Positions 13,154 through 21,540 of a stretch of 64,000 bases of DNA are shown one piece after another. The notes beneath the pieces were generated by a model. The model saw only the letters and a list, made by a program, of their open reading frames with translations, was not told where the DNA came from and did not search any database. Position numbers and translations under genes: made by a program. The first letter of the stretch is position 1, and each line of letters starts with the position of its first letter. Origin of the DNA: Hetaerina americana (taxonomy: Eukaryota > Arthropoda > Insecta > Odonata > Calopterygidae); assembly GCA_022747635.1 (NCBI GenBank), contig JAKTNV010000003.1, forward strand, positions 101,168,454-101,232,453. Reading direction: 5' to 3'.

Positions 13154-14228
13154 TTATTCATCTAAATCTATATTGTCCCCTTCAAAGTAATCCCCATCGA
13201 CTGCAACACACTTATGCCAGCGCTTGATCCAATCCTCGAAACATTTTTTATATTCGGTTTTCGGTATGTCCATCAGTGCTCCCTGCGATTTTTCCATTAC
13301 TTCCTCTCGGCTGCTAAAACGCGTTCCCCGTAATGGTTTTTTAACTCGATTGAACAGAAAGAAGTCACAGGGAGCCAAATCAGGTGAATTCGGTGGCTGT
13401 TGGATGGTATTTGTTGCATTTTTCGTCAAAAAATTACGAATAATGATAGCACTGTGCGACGGTGCGTTATCATGGTGCAAAATCCACGAGTTTTCTGCCC
13501 ACATTTCTGGTCTCTTTCGGCGAATTGCTTCACGCAAACGTCTCATAACGCCCAAATAATACTCTTTGTTTACTGTCTGGCCTTCTGGCAAAAATTCATG
13601 ATGCACTACACCGTTGTAATCCATGAAAACCGTCAGCATTGCCTTCTTTTTTGACTGAAAACGACGTGGTTTTTTTGGTCTCGGCTCATTTGGTGAACGC
13701 CATTCACTTGCCTGATGTCTGGATTGCGTGTCGTACTCATAAACCCACGTCTCGTCTCCAGTAATGATCTTTTTGATGAATGTGGGATCGGATTCAGCCT
13801 CGCAAATCATGTCTTTTGCGACGTCAACACGGTCTCTTTTTTTGCATGAAATTGAGGTCTTTTGGCACCAACTTTGCTGCTACACGACGGAAACCCAAAT
13901 CATTAACCACAATGTCTTGGGCGGATCCATAGGCAATGTTCAAGTCCTCCGCTATTTCTCTGATGGTTAATTTGCGGTTATTGACCAACATTTCTTTTAC
14001 TTTATCAATTTTTTCACCGACTTTCGATGTCGATGGTCTGCCACTGCGTTCATCATCTTCGATTGACTCACGACCACTTCTGAACCGCTCGTGCCACTGG
14101 TAAACGACCGTTTTTTTTAGAGAATCGTTGCCGAAACACTTTTCCAACATTTCCAACGTCCGTGCGCCACTAAATCCGTTTTTTACGCAAAATTTAATAC
14201 AAGTTCGTTGTTGCAAATTTAAATCCAT
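13154..14228 (-). pseudogene. Mariner transposase, one frameshift
   Basis: A DD34D transposase that cuts and pastes its element through the terminal repeats. The likely start is the ATG at 14228-14226, giving the usual mariner N-terminus (MDLNLQQRTCIKF). The longer open frame starting at 14297 adds residues atypical of the family. The N-terminal part has two helix-turn-helix regions for binding the terminal repeats, separated by the GRP linker (GRPSTSK), and a VPKDLN segment in place of the common WVPHEL. One surplus base near 13819-13823 ends that frame at 13824-13826, and the protein continues in another frame from about 13820 to the stop at 13154. In the C-terminal frame starting at 13810 the catalytic aspartates are D19 (TGDETW), D114 (HHDNAPSH) and D149 (SPDLAPCD), with 34 residues between the last two. 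All catalytic residues are kept, so the frameshift is the only clear lesion. Confidence 0.93.
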
Positions 14229-14407
14229 TTCTGCAATTGTAAAAAATCGCCAACACACACAGAGATAGATGTACTCTTGGCTACGTAACTTTTGCAAATG
14301 TCAAGTTATGACACTAAGATTTAAAGGGAATATCAACAACAGATGTACCAATTTAACAAAAAAAACAGAACTCAAATCGGAACGATGGGAGCGCCACACG
14401 GTGGTTA

Positions 14408-14434
14408 TTCCGGGAACTTTTTGATCAAGGTAGT
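14408..14434 (-). repeat. Mariner terminal inverted repeat, end next to transposase 5' end
   Basis: The reverse complement begins CTACCTTGATCAAAAAG and is followed on the plus strand by TA at 14435-14436. It lies about 180 bp upstream of the transposase start, the usual spacing for the mariner 5' UTR. Confidence 0.93.
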
Positions 14435-14929
14435 ATATTTAGCTCTAGTCTTCAAAGCAAGGGGTGTCCCACGCCGCAAAAGTGGCATTTTCAAAATTCA
14501 GTGAGTAAAGAAATTGAATTATTTTCTTAGCCAATCTCAGTTGATTCTCCTGCCAAGAATATCTGAAGATAACCGTGTGAAGAAGTGAAGGGGAGAGTAA
14601 TGTTATTGCAAAGTACAATAATAACGAGTGACAACATAAACGAGAAAAGTGTCAGTCAACAAATAGATAATGGGGGGCAACGGATTAGAATGAATAATAG
14701 CTGATACCAAAATTATTTTAAGATTTTAAATCCATGATGATGGATTCTTTATTGATTATTGGTTTTATGCTCGTCTAATATTTTAGGTGATAAATCAGCC
14801 TTAAAAATTTGTCATAATCAGTATTTCAATCCTAATATTAGTTTACTGCCGCCCATATCTCTCTATTCTACTATATTTGAATGCAAGGCAATGCTGCATA
14901 TCCTAGGTATATATGATATATGTGTATGT
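14435..14929. other. Non-coding spacer, no gene seen
   Basis: AT-rich sequence between the mariner and a SINE. I see no coding frame with a recognisable domain and no RNA gene. Confidence 0.6.
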
Positions 14930-15245
14930 GGTGGTTTCCCGTTGTCTTCCACTTCGCAGTACCGCGGCCGATACCGTGAACTTCACTCTCGTCCGCAGCT
15001 GTGGAAGCTTATGCCGGGCCGACCCACTCAGTCTGCGCCCCCAGTGCGTAATGGTGAAACTGCTGCCTTTCGCCATGGGTTCAGGGTAGCTCTTTAGTAG
15101 GAGTCTATTTTTCTCGTTGCCTCATTCCGAAAAACCATTAACAAATTTTTTCTAAGCTGAAAATTTTTCGCCTTTCACGGGGATTGAATCAGCGATCTCC
15201 GGCTCTACTGGCAGACAGGCTACCTCTGATATACCCCCGCTCCCT
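14930..15245 (-). mobile_element. tRNA-derived SINE
   Basis: On the minus strand the head contains an A-box-like TATCAGAGGTAGCC (15231-15218) and a B-box-like GATTCAATCCC (15190-15180), spaced as in a tRNA promoter. The rest of the head does not fold as a clean tRNA, so it is tRNA-derived and not a functional tRNA gene. Downstream there are about 240 bp of non-coding body. Near its end is the segment GGAAGACAACGGGAAACCAC, followed by an AT-rich stretch (about 14900-14930) that could be the SINE tail. The exact 3' end and any target duplication are uncertain. Confidence 0.65.
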
Positions 15246-17364
15246 TAAAAAATGTTTAAAAAGTTATAAAAAGGACTTTCACCCCTAATTAATTACAAGA
15301 TGACATTGCCAAAGGCGATAAATTGTAGCATAATATTGTCTTTCTATAGAATTTTATCCATTCCGTGTTTTTTTGCGGAAAAGAATTAATTCCTCGAAAA
15401 TCCAGAAAAATGATGGGGCGGAATGCGCTCCCTAAATTTAACGCGGGAGGAAAGTCTGCGTTCCAAGCTCCGGATTAGAAATCTCAGATTTATCGCAGTG
15501 CAGGGGCTCTGTATGTGGAGTCCTCGCGCGGAGTACGGGCGGAACGGCGCCGACCGAGAGCTGTAGTGCCGCGGGAGTTGGGAAGAAGTGGAAGGGTGGT
15601 AAAGAAGGGGTTTGGAGCAGCTGGGACGGTACTGGGGAGTCGGGGTGGGTGAGGAGCTACATTTAGGCTACGCCGGACGAGGGGTGGTCCGCAGAGTGGC
15701 AAAGAACCAGTGGATTGTCGTGTTCCCTTATCCCGGAGCTGTAGGGAGGGAAGCGGGGGGGTGGGCTGGAAATCTCCACCTTGCTCGTAAACCTGGAATT
15801 TGTTGGCTAGGCCGTCGCTCCGTTGCGTGGACGTCGTGTTCACCGTTGCGAATTTAAACAGCCGCTCGTCAAGGTCGGCGTGAGCAGTGGCTGAGCAGCT
15901 CACGAGTGAGTTAAAGAAATGGAGCCTCTCACCAAATGAGTGGTGCTCTCATAAATGGAGGCAAGACGAAGAAGCGTTGAGACGTGATTTAAAAATTGCT
16001 GCTCCCTTCGAAGGAATGGAGAGGGGTACCTCAGTCAGCCGGCTCGAGCGTCACTCTCTACTTTAGGAAATTAATACTCCTTCTTGATGCATTTAACCGC
16101 GGAGAATAATTAAAAGGCTGTTTTGCACCTTTAATTTCTTTCTGTCAGTTGTGATCTCGTGATGGTTAACTGTGGAAAGAGCAATAAACTAATGCTGCAG
16201 TCTATTTCCGACACTTGTTTTTATTTTTAGTAATTCAGTTTACTTTCGCCTCGTAATTAGTAATAATATGGGTGAATGGAAGATTTTTCCATGATAATAT
16301 TTTTTAAATCCCTGTCGATATATGGCTCTTGACCGTAAAATCCGTTGTGAGAATTAAAACTATTTCCTAACCGAAAAGAAAAGGAATCTCCTCTGGAATT
16401 CTCGAAATAAAATATTCGCTTTTACGAAAGAATTGTACATGTGTAATTTCACACCGTAGATAAAAATGTAGCCATAGCTTACACGCGGATACGTGGAGGC
16501 GGCCGCATTGATAGGACGCACTCCATCTCAGTCGCCCGGTATGTTGTCGTTTATCCTCCGCATGGCTCTGGAACAGGGATGTGAAAGGAGGAGAGTAAAT
16601 AAAGAGGAGGGATTTGCACTCTACCGTCCCCAAACTCTCCCGTTCCCTCCCAACCTCCCCACCCTCCTCTCTCGTACTTCCTCTCGCTTATCCCACCCTC
16701 CCTTGCTCTCTCTCTGCTTCCCCGCGCCGGTGCTTTCACTCTAGCAAGGAAAAGAATTCCGAGCCGCGGTTACTTCTCTAGCATTCGAATTCTTTTTAAG
16801 AAGTAGGAATGCTTTTGATGCCCGACCTTTTTGCCGAGATATATTGCGAGGATAACTATTCATCTCCGGCCACCCACCTTCCCCCTCTCTCCTACTTCCC
16901 TTCACCCCCTCTCTATGTCTATCTCTCACCCCGTCTGCAGTTTCTTTCATCCCCTCGTTTTTTGCGCTTCGCTTTGCGATGCTTTCGGCGCTCGGGTGTT
17001 GCGAGCGAGAGAATTGCGAATCGGGAGATAAGGAACTGGGATGACGAATGGGAAGGATGTCGCGAGGGTAGAGGATCGTGAATTATGTGGCATTCGCCGC
17101 GCGATATATTTCCCGAGGTGAGGAGCCACGGGGTCTTAGGTCATATTTAAGTGGATTAAGTCGCTGTCGGAAGGAATCAATTCCAATCTTCCCGTGTGTC
17201 GTACGATCAGATTTTCTGTTGCCTTTTATTCTTTTAACATAATTTTCTCTCTTTGTCGAAGCATTTAAACTTAATGTTTGTTAATAAATTGTTACTATTT
17301 TCATAAAAATAATCGCGTAATTATTAAAATCCGAACGGATATGATTTGTAAAGGCTCATTTATG
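15246..17364. other. Non-coding spacer with skewed-composition blocks
   Basis: A GC-rich block at about 15400-15900 carries overlapping frames of 137 codons (minus) and 81 codons (plus). C+T-rich DNA occurs at about 16610-16740 and 16860-16960. Translations are low-complexity and have no domain. AT-rich DNA leads up to the Penelope target site. No RNA gene or mobile element was recognised. Confidence 0.55.
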
Positions 17365-17376
17365 TACTTGTTCTTA
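17365..17376. repeat. Target-site duplication, left copy
   Basis: TACTTGTTCTTA occurs here and again, exactly, at 18823-18834, immediately outside the Penelope-like element. A duplication of 12 bp is in the range known for Penelope insertions. Confidence 0.85.
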
Positions 17377-17377
17377 T

Positions 17378-17402
17378 CATAATGAAAGGAGAAACTTTGT
17401 AA
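17378..17402 (+). repeat. 25-bp inverted end match (pairs with 18757-18781)
   Basis: Bases 17378-17402 (starting CATAATGAAAGGAGAAACTT) are the exact reverse complement of 18757-18781, with no mismatch over 25 bp. The left copy is the 3' end of the element; the right copy is joined directly to the truncated RT frame. This is an inverted terminal duplication of the kind seen in Penelope-like elements, and not a DNA-transposon TIR. Confidence 0.9.
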
Positions 17403-17421
17403 TTCCACATAGATTTATTCG

Positions 17422-17464
17422 ACGGACGACCTAGGTTTCGACGTGGCACGTCATCATCAGGTAC
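17422..17464 (-). ncRNA. Hammerhead ribozyme motif in Penelope 3' end
   Basis: On the minus strand CUGAUGA corresponds to 17460-17454 and is followed by one extra U (17453). Helix II is a perfect five-pair stem (GACGU with ACGUC) around the loop GCC, covering 17452-17440. GAAA is at 17439-17436, the tiny helix III CCUAGG at 17435-17430, and the predicted cleavage follows UC at 17428. Helix I is weak: two pairs, a mismatch, then one pair. The motif order and the minimal helix III match the hammerheads known from Penelope-like elements, which may need to act as dimers. The extra U is shared with the motif at 2188-2221. Confidence 0.65.
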
Positions 17465-17504
17465 ATTTTGTAAAGAAGACAGAGAATATATAGTCACACA
17501 AATT

Positions 17505-17529
17505 GGGGGGGGTGGGTTGGGGGGGGGGG
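17505..17529 (+). other. Potential G-quadruplex in Penelope 3' UTR
   Basis: G runs of 8, 3 and 11 bases (17505-17512, 17514-17516, 17519-17529) are separated by one or two bases. This satisfies the usual quadruplex pattern on the plus strand, complementary to the element's sense strand. More G runs follow at about 17570-17640. Confidence 0.6.
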
Positions 17530-17807
17530 AAGGCGAGAAGAGAGACAACTCCCCGGTCTGAGGTGAGGGTTAGGGGGTGGAAGAGGGGAAAAAAAACCCA
17601 GGGGGGGGGGTGTTGGCCCGGAGGTGGTTAAGGGGGTTGAGAGCAAGGGGCTAGAAGAAAGGAAAGGATTAGGAACTCCGTAAACTCAGGAAGGGGGAGG
17701 TGGTGAAGGGGACGCGTGGATCAGGAGGGAGAGGGGAAACCCAGAATATACGTAAAAACGCTGTATTAAGAGCCGGTAGGGGAGGAGGTAAGGTAGGTGG
17801 GGTGTCA

Positions 17808-18755
17808 TTAGGTGTGGAAGGAAGGAAGGTCTAGAAGGGGGGAGTGGGAAGGGTACAAGATTTCGTTAACAATGGTAACCTTATTCTTAACACATTTCAA
17901 AATTTCAAATTGCTCTAGCGCGTCAAGCCTTTGTCCTTTCTTCTCAAAATGTAAGAACTCTGGCACAAAATCACTCCGATGATTCTCGTCCAGCAGATGT
18001 TTGGCAAAGAGAGACGCCGAGTCCTTATTTTTGACGCACGATTGGTGTTCCTTGATCCTCTCTTTAAACTTTCTCCCAGTCTGGCCGATGTATCCTGCTC
18101 CACATTGACAATTTAATTTATAAACACCACTTTTCTCACTTGTAGGGATTCTGTCTTTGGTATGAGAAATTAAATTCCTCATGCACTGTTTGTTGTAAAA
18201 CGCTAGTCTAATTTTGTCTTTGGGGATTTTTCTGCATACCCTCAGGGATAATGGGCCTAAATAGAGAAACCTTCTCCATTGAGCCCTTGATATATCGCTA
18301 GGTATAGACCCATAAATACTGTTTCTGGCTAACTTGGACATTTTCCTCTTATAAAGTTTGTCTATTAGTTTTTCCGGGTAGCCATTGTTTACTGCTATTG
18401 TCTTAATAATATTAAGTTCCTTTAAAACGCTGGAAACCGTCATTGGTATTGAAGTTAGTCTATTGATCTTGGAATGAAATGCTGCAAGTTTTTGTGAAAA
18501 GCAATGTCTGGAGGTGGAGTGAATAACATGGTCCGTGTATGTGTCTTTCCTAAATATGGAAAATTGCAATTTCTCATGGGATCTTGAAATGCAGATATCT
18601 AGAAAATTCAGGCAACCGTTTACTTCCTTTTCTATGGAAAATTGAATATTGGATTTTAATGAATTTAAGTGGGAGAGGAAATTGTCTAATTGTCTATCTG
18701 TCCCGGACCAGACACATAAAACATCGTCCACATACCTGTGCCAGCTAACTACGTT
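17808..18755 (-). pseudogene. Penelope-like RT (C-terminal part) and GIY-YIG endonuclease
   Basis: The retained frame starts just before the RT active-site motif C, SWHRYVDDVL (YVDD codons at 18734-18723). Everything upstream of the catalytic YVDD, including most of the fingers and palm, is missing. After a linker of about 190 residues comes the GIY-YIG endonuclease: counting from the V of YVDD, GVYKLNC at about 202-208 and YIGQTGRKF at 214-222, then the conserved arginine and an EH pair near 228-229. This domain nicks the target DNA in Penelope-like elements. The paired cysteines before YIG and the later histidine-containing segment (SLFAKHLLDENH) are also typical. There is no stop or frameshift over about 315 codons. 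The start is an artefact of truncation, not a real initiation codon. Confidence 0.92.
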
Positions 18756-18756
18756 C

Positions 18757-18781
18757 TTACAAAGTTTCTCCTTTCATTATG
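18757..18781 (-). repeat. 25-bp inverted end match (pairs with 17378-17402)
   Basis: This is the exact reverse complement of the element's 3' end, placed at the truncated 5' side. The following 41 bases (18782-18822) probably continue the same inverted pseudo-LTR fragment, but no second copy in the window confirms this. Confidence 0.88.
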
Positions 18782-18822
18782 TTAAGTCGATTCCATGAAG
18801 TCACGCCTGAGACAACGAATTA

Positions 18823-18834
18823 TACTTGTTCTTA
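18823..18834. repeat. Target-site duplication, right copy
   Basis: An exact second copy of TACTTGTTCTTA, adjoining the inverted end fragment of the Penelope-like element. Confidence 0.85.
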
Positions 18835-19179
18835 GGCTTGAGCTGAGGTTTCATAGTACTTTTCGCGACTGACTCTCTGGTTGGGAATACGCTTCGCTCC
18901 TCGAGTCACATTTCGGTGGGGATGTCTCCCGTAGGTTTGAGTGAAATGGATGTTTCATGCCGTGAGTTTTTAGTTGTCATTTTCCACGAATACCCTTTTG
19001 AATGATTATTAAATTGTAGCCTTAAGTTTTCATGTTTTTTCCTAGCCGGCTGTGCTGCTGTTTCAATAGCAGTCGAGTCTATTTCTTATATAGAATTTCT
19101 ACTTGAATCTCGATCCAGTTACTTGCATTGAAGCTGTGGTTTCAGACGTTCCAATTTTAACTTGCTGTATTCCTAATGA
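18835..19179. other. Non-coding spacer, no gene seen
   Basis: Mixed-composition DNA between the Penelope-like element and a SINE head. No coding frame, RNA gene or repeat was recognised. Confidence 0.6.
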
Positions 19180-19420
19180 GATGGTGATGTGAACTGGCGA
19201 TTAGAGCTGTCAGTCCCCGACCGAAGGGTCACGAGTTCAAACTCAAGTTGTGCGTTATTTTATGGGCCCGTAAAATATACGTCCCTGGGGAAGTGCATAT
19301 TGAAAAGTAACTTCTCAAACGCTTGATGAGTGAAACCCTTACGCAGTATGGCTCAGTACCAAATAAGCTTTACCTCCGCATATCAAACCGACCTTCGAAA
19401 TGAATACGAATTGGTTTCAC
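19180..19420 (+). mobile_element. tRNA-derived SINE, approximate ends
   Basis: The head has an A-box-like CTGGCGATTAGAGCTG (19194-19209) and a B-box-like GAGTTCAAACTC (19233-19244), with spacing suited to an internal RNA polymerase III promoter. It reads as a degraded tRNA with altered acceptor ends. The body that follows is non-coding and its 3' end is a guess. The head differs from the SINE heads at 15.2, 21.5 and 32.3 kb, so it may be a separate family. Confidence 0.5.
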
Positions 19421-20094
19421 TCTTAATTCATTACTTTAACTCTGCTGGCTAAGGGGCAAGTAAGATAGTTGAAAGTTTTCTCCTGAAACCAAATGTGCAT
19501 TGATCATTATTTCTTACATTAGTAGTCCAAATCTTTCATCGGGTCGCATTCTTTAGTGAGAGAAAGATGGTAAACGCCAAGGATTCTTTTGAATCGCCGT
19601 CCTTGGACCTCAGTTCCTTTAAACCCCAGCACCAAAATGCAGCTGAACCCGGGTTTGACCCTTCATTTGATGATTTTAAACGAACCCGCGACGTTTCTTG
19701 GGCGTTGCGAGAAAAACCTGAACGTCAATCCAAACTTAAATTTGACTTGAGTATGCTTGCGGGGTGACATTCCCAGGTTTGTAAATCATAACACACTTTA
19801 TTTGCTCCGTTAAACGGCCTGAACCCGCCCCGACCATTTTTCACCCCCACCGCGAGACCCCCTTAGTTCAAAGGGCCCGTCCAGCATAATTCACCCGCCG
19901 CCGACGTTCGGTTCGGACCGGCTCTCATGTCTCACCTCCACGACCACTTCCTTCGGTGCTCCCTCCCTCGGTAATGACGGCAAGCAACCTTGCCCTGGCG
20001 CGTACTCGGGCCATCGGCGGTGGTCGGTGGCCTGCTTCGCTCAGCAGCAGCAGCACCGCGCGCTCTCTTTTACGGGATCATCCTCCCCCATCAG
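19421..20094. other. Non-coding spacer, no gene seen
   Basis: Contains an isolated 66-codon plus-strand frame (19567-19767) with ordinary amino-acid composition but no recognisable domain and no neighbouring exon signal I can defend. The final 200 bp turn GC-rich and include short GCA repeats near 20040-20055. Confidence 0.5.
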
Positions 20095-20140
20095 GGTACG
20101 CCTCCCCCTCCCCTCCCCCACGGGGGGGGGGAGGCGTACC
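20095..20140. repeat. Strong GC-rich hairpin
   Basis: A perfect 14-bp inverted repeat pairs 20095-20108 (GGTACGCCTCCCCC) with 20127-20140, with an 18-base C- then G-rich loop that can extend the pairing. It sits at the start of a GC-rich low-complexity island. I see no attached element. Confidence 0.85.
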
Positions 20141-21467
20141 AGTCGGACGCTCCACAACACGATGCGTGCCGTTGACCTCTCTCCCATTTTAATCTCAATC
20201 GTTTTAAAATCCCTGTGCCATCCGCAGATATCTCACCATTCGATCGCCACTTTTTTTTTCTTCTTCCATCCCCGTCGACCTTTTCAGCGGGGTAACGAGT
20301 CATCGCTTGCGAACGGGATGGCCACACTGATAAAAAAAACAGCGCATGGAATTAGCAGAGGGAGATGTGGAGGGTCCGCGGGGTTAAGGAGGGGGGAAAG
20401 GGAAGGTGGTGGCCGTGTAGGGGGTCGTAGGAATGCGAAGATACAGCACAGCAACCTCCTCTCGTCCACCCCGCCCTCTCGCCCCCCCATTAGTCGTCAC
20501 GGAGCCGGAGTTCTCCAACCAACCGGCCACCCTCCCCATCAACTCAACCCAATCCCGCCCCCGCCTCGTCGGCAGATGTGGCGCGGGAGGGAGGTCGTTC
20601 TTCCCTCGGGGTCGGTGCGGTGGGTGCTCTTGTCGGTGTTCACTCACCTCTCTTCCCCACCGCACGCCCCCGCACACCCTCTTCGAACATCCCACAAACG
20701 CACACACACACACTCCTCCCCCCCCACCCACCCACCGTCTGCCTGGGCGTCGTCAGTCTCCAATGGTTTCGGGTGGAATGGACCGCGGCGGGGTGACCGA
20801 ACCTCCCGCCTCCACTCGGGAGAGGGAGCGATGCCAATTATGACTGTGCATTCTTGTCGAGGGTGGGCCAAGGGCAGTTTCACGAGTATCACATTATCGG
20901 TTCGGGCGATACTTTAGCATGCCAGATACGGTTGTTGGCTCGGTTTTAATTGATTGCCGATTTTAAACATTTATCGCGATCTGGACTTGTAAGCGGGAAC
21001 CACGCGTTTTTTGTGCACCGGGTTGATTTCGCCCGTTTGCTTCTCGCGATTTGGACCAGATATTCTAATGATACTTGAGTTCAAATAACACCCAAGCCGC
21101 AAGGAAACTTGGTAAAATTCTTTTCATACTCCAATTTAGATTGTGAATCGTTTCTCGTCAGAAATATTAGTTGCCTTATTCAGCAGGGAGTATTTTTAGG
21201 GGTCGATTATGAGAGGATTAACTCTAGTCTCGAAGTGCTTTTACGGCCGACTTCTTGGGCCTGTTGTCTGATAACTCAAAAGTTGTGGATTAGAATTAGT
21301 TCTAAACTGTGACGAAAATCGCACGTCGCAAAGAGATTAGAATTTACCGTATGCCTTAGGCACTGGCTGAGGTTATTGGTAGCGGGCATTTAAGGCTTGT
21401 AGTTGTTATTATTTACGGGGTGGAAGATCGATACGTTAATTATCTAAGAACGTATGGTGGATGATGG
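20141..21467. other. GC-rich low-complexity island and spacer
   Basis: Positions 20340-20850 are rich in purine or pyrimidine runs with a CA repeat at about 20698-20714. They produce overlapping frames of 65-296 codons on both strands, including the 296-codon plus-strand frame at 20027-20917. The translations are Ser/Pro/Arg/Gly-rich and have no domain, so I do not call a gene. From 20900 to 21467 the sequence returns to ordinary composition with nothing recognised. Confidence 0.55.
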
Positions 21468-21540
21468 GAGTCGCGGTGGCGTTGTAGATAGAAAATTAGG
21501 CTGGTGACCTGAAGGTTCCGGGTTCAAATGCCGCTAATGC
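21468..21540 (+). mobile_element. tRNA-derived SINE head
   Basis: An A-box-like GGTGGCGTTGTAGATA (about 21475-21490) and a clear B-box-like GGTTCAAATGC (21521-21531) lie in tRNA-like spacing. They are preceded by GTCGCGGTGGC and followed by CCGCT. The CTGGTGACCTGAAGGTTCC segment before the B box resembles an anticodon-to-variable region. The SINE body probably continues into 21541-21690, but I could not define its end. Confidence 0.65.

Larger units (their letters stand above)
13101..14434 (-). mobile_element. Full-length mariner transposon
   Basis: This 1334-bp element is bounded by TA dinucleotides (13099-13100 and 14435-14436), the target duplication expected for Tc1/mariner transposition. 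Its ends are inverted repeats of about 27 bp with a single mismatch, starting CTACCTTGATCAAAAA. The length is typical of mariner, and a single transposase gene on the minus strand fills most of it. Both ends look intact, so the element should still be a substrate for a related transposase even though its own gene is frameshifted. Its near-perfect termini suggest a fairly recent insertion. Confidence 0.95.
17377..18822 (-). mobile_element. 5'-truncated Penelope-like retroelement
   Basis: This retroelement is flanked by an exact 12-bp duplication. Read on the minus strand it begins with a short inverted pseudo-LTR fragment (18822-18757). It continues with the end of a reverse transcriptase and a GIY-YIG endonuclease frame (to 17808), then a C-rich 3' UTR (G-rich on the plus strand, about 17500-17800), a hammerhead motif and the terminal AT-rich end. 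Penelope-like elements prime reverse transcription at nicks made by their endonuclease and are often 5'-truncated with inverted end fragments, as here. The open frame is uninterrupted, so the insertion is probably young. Most of the RT domain is missing, so it cannot be autonomous. Confidence 0.92.

Noticed and set aside
15180..15245. Intact tRNA gene on the minus strand
   Set aside because: A- and B-box-like segments are present, but acceptor and anticodon stems do not pair properly and a SINE-like body follows.
20027..20917. 296-codon plus-strand open frame as a host gene
   Set aside because: It runs through GC-rich low-complexity DNA, overlaps several frames on both strands, has Ser/Pro/Arg/Gly-rich composition and shows no domain.
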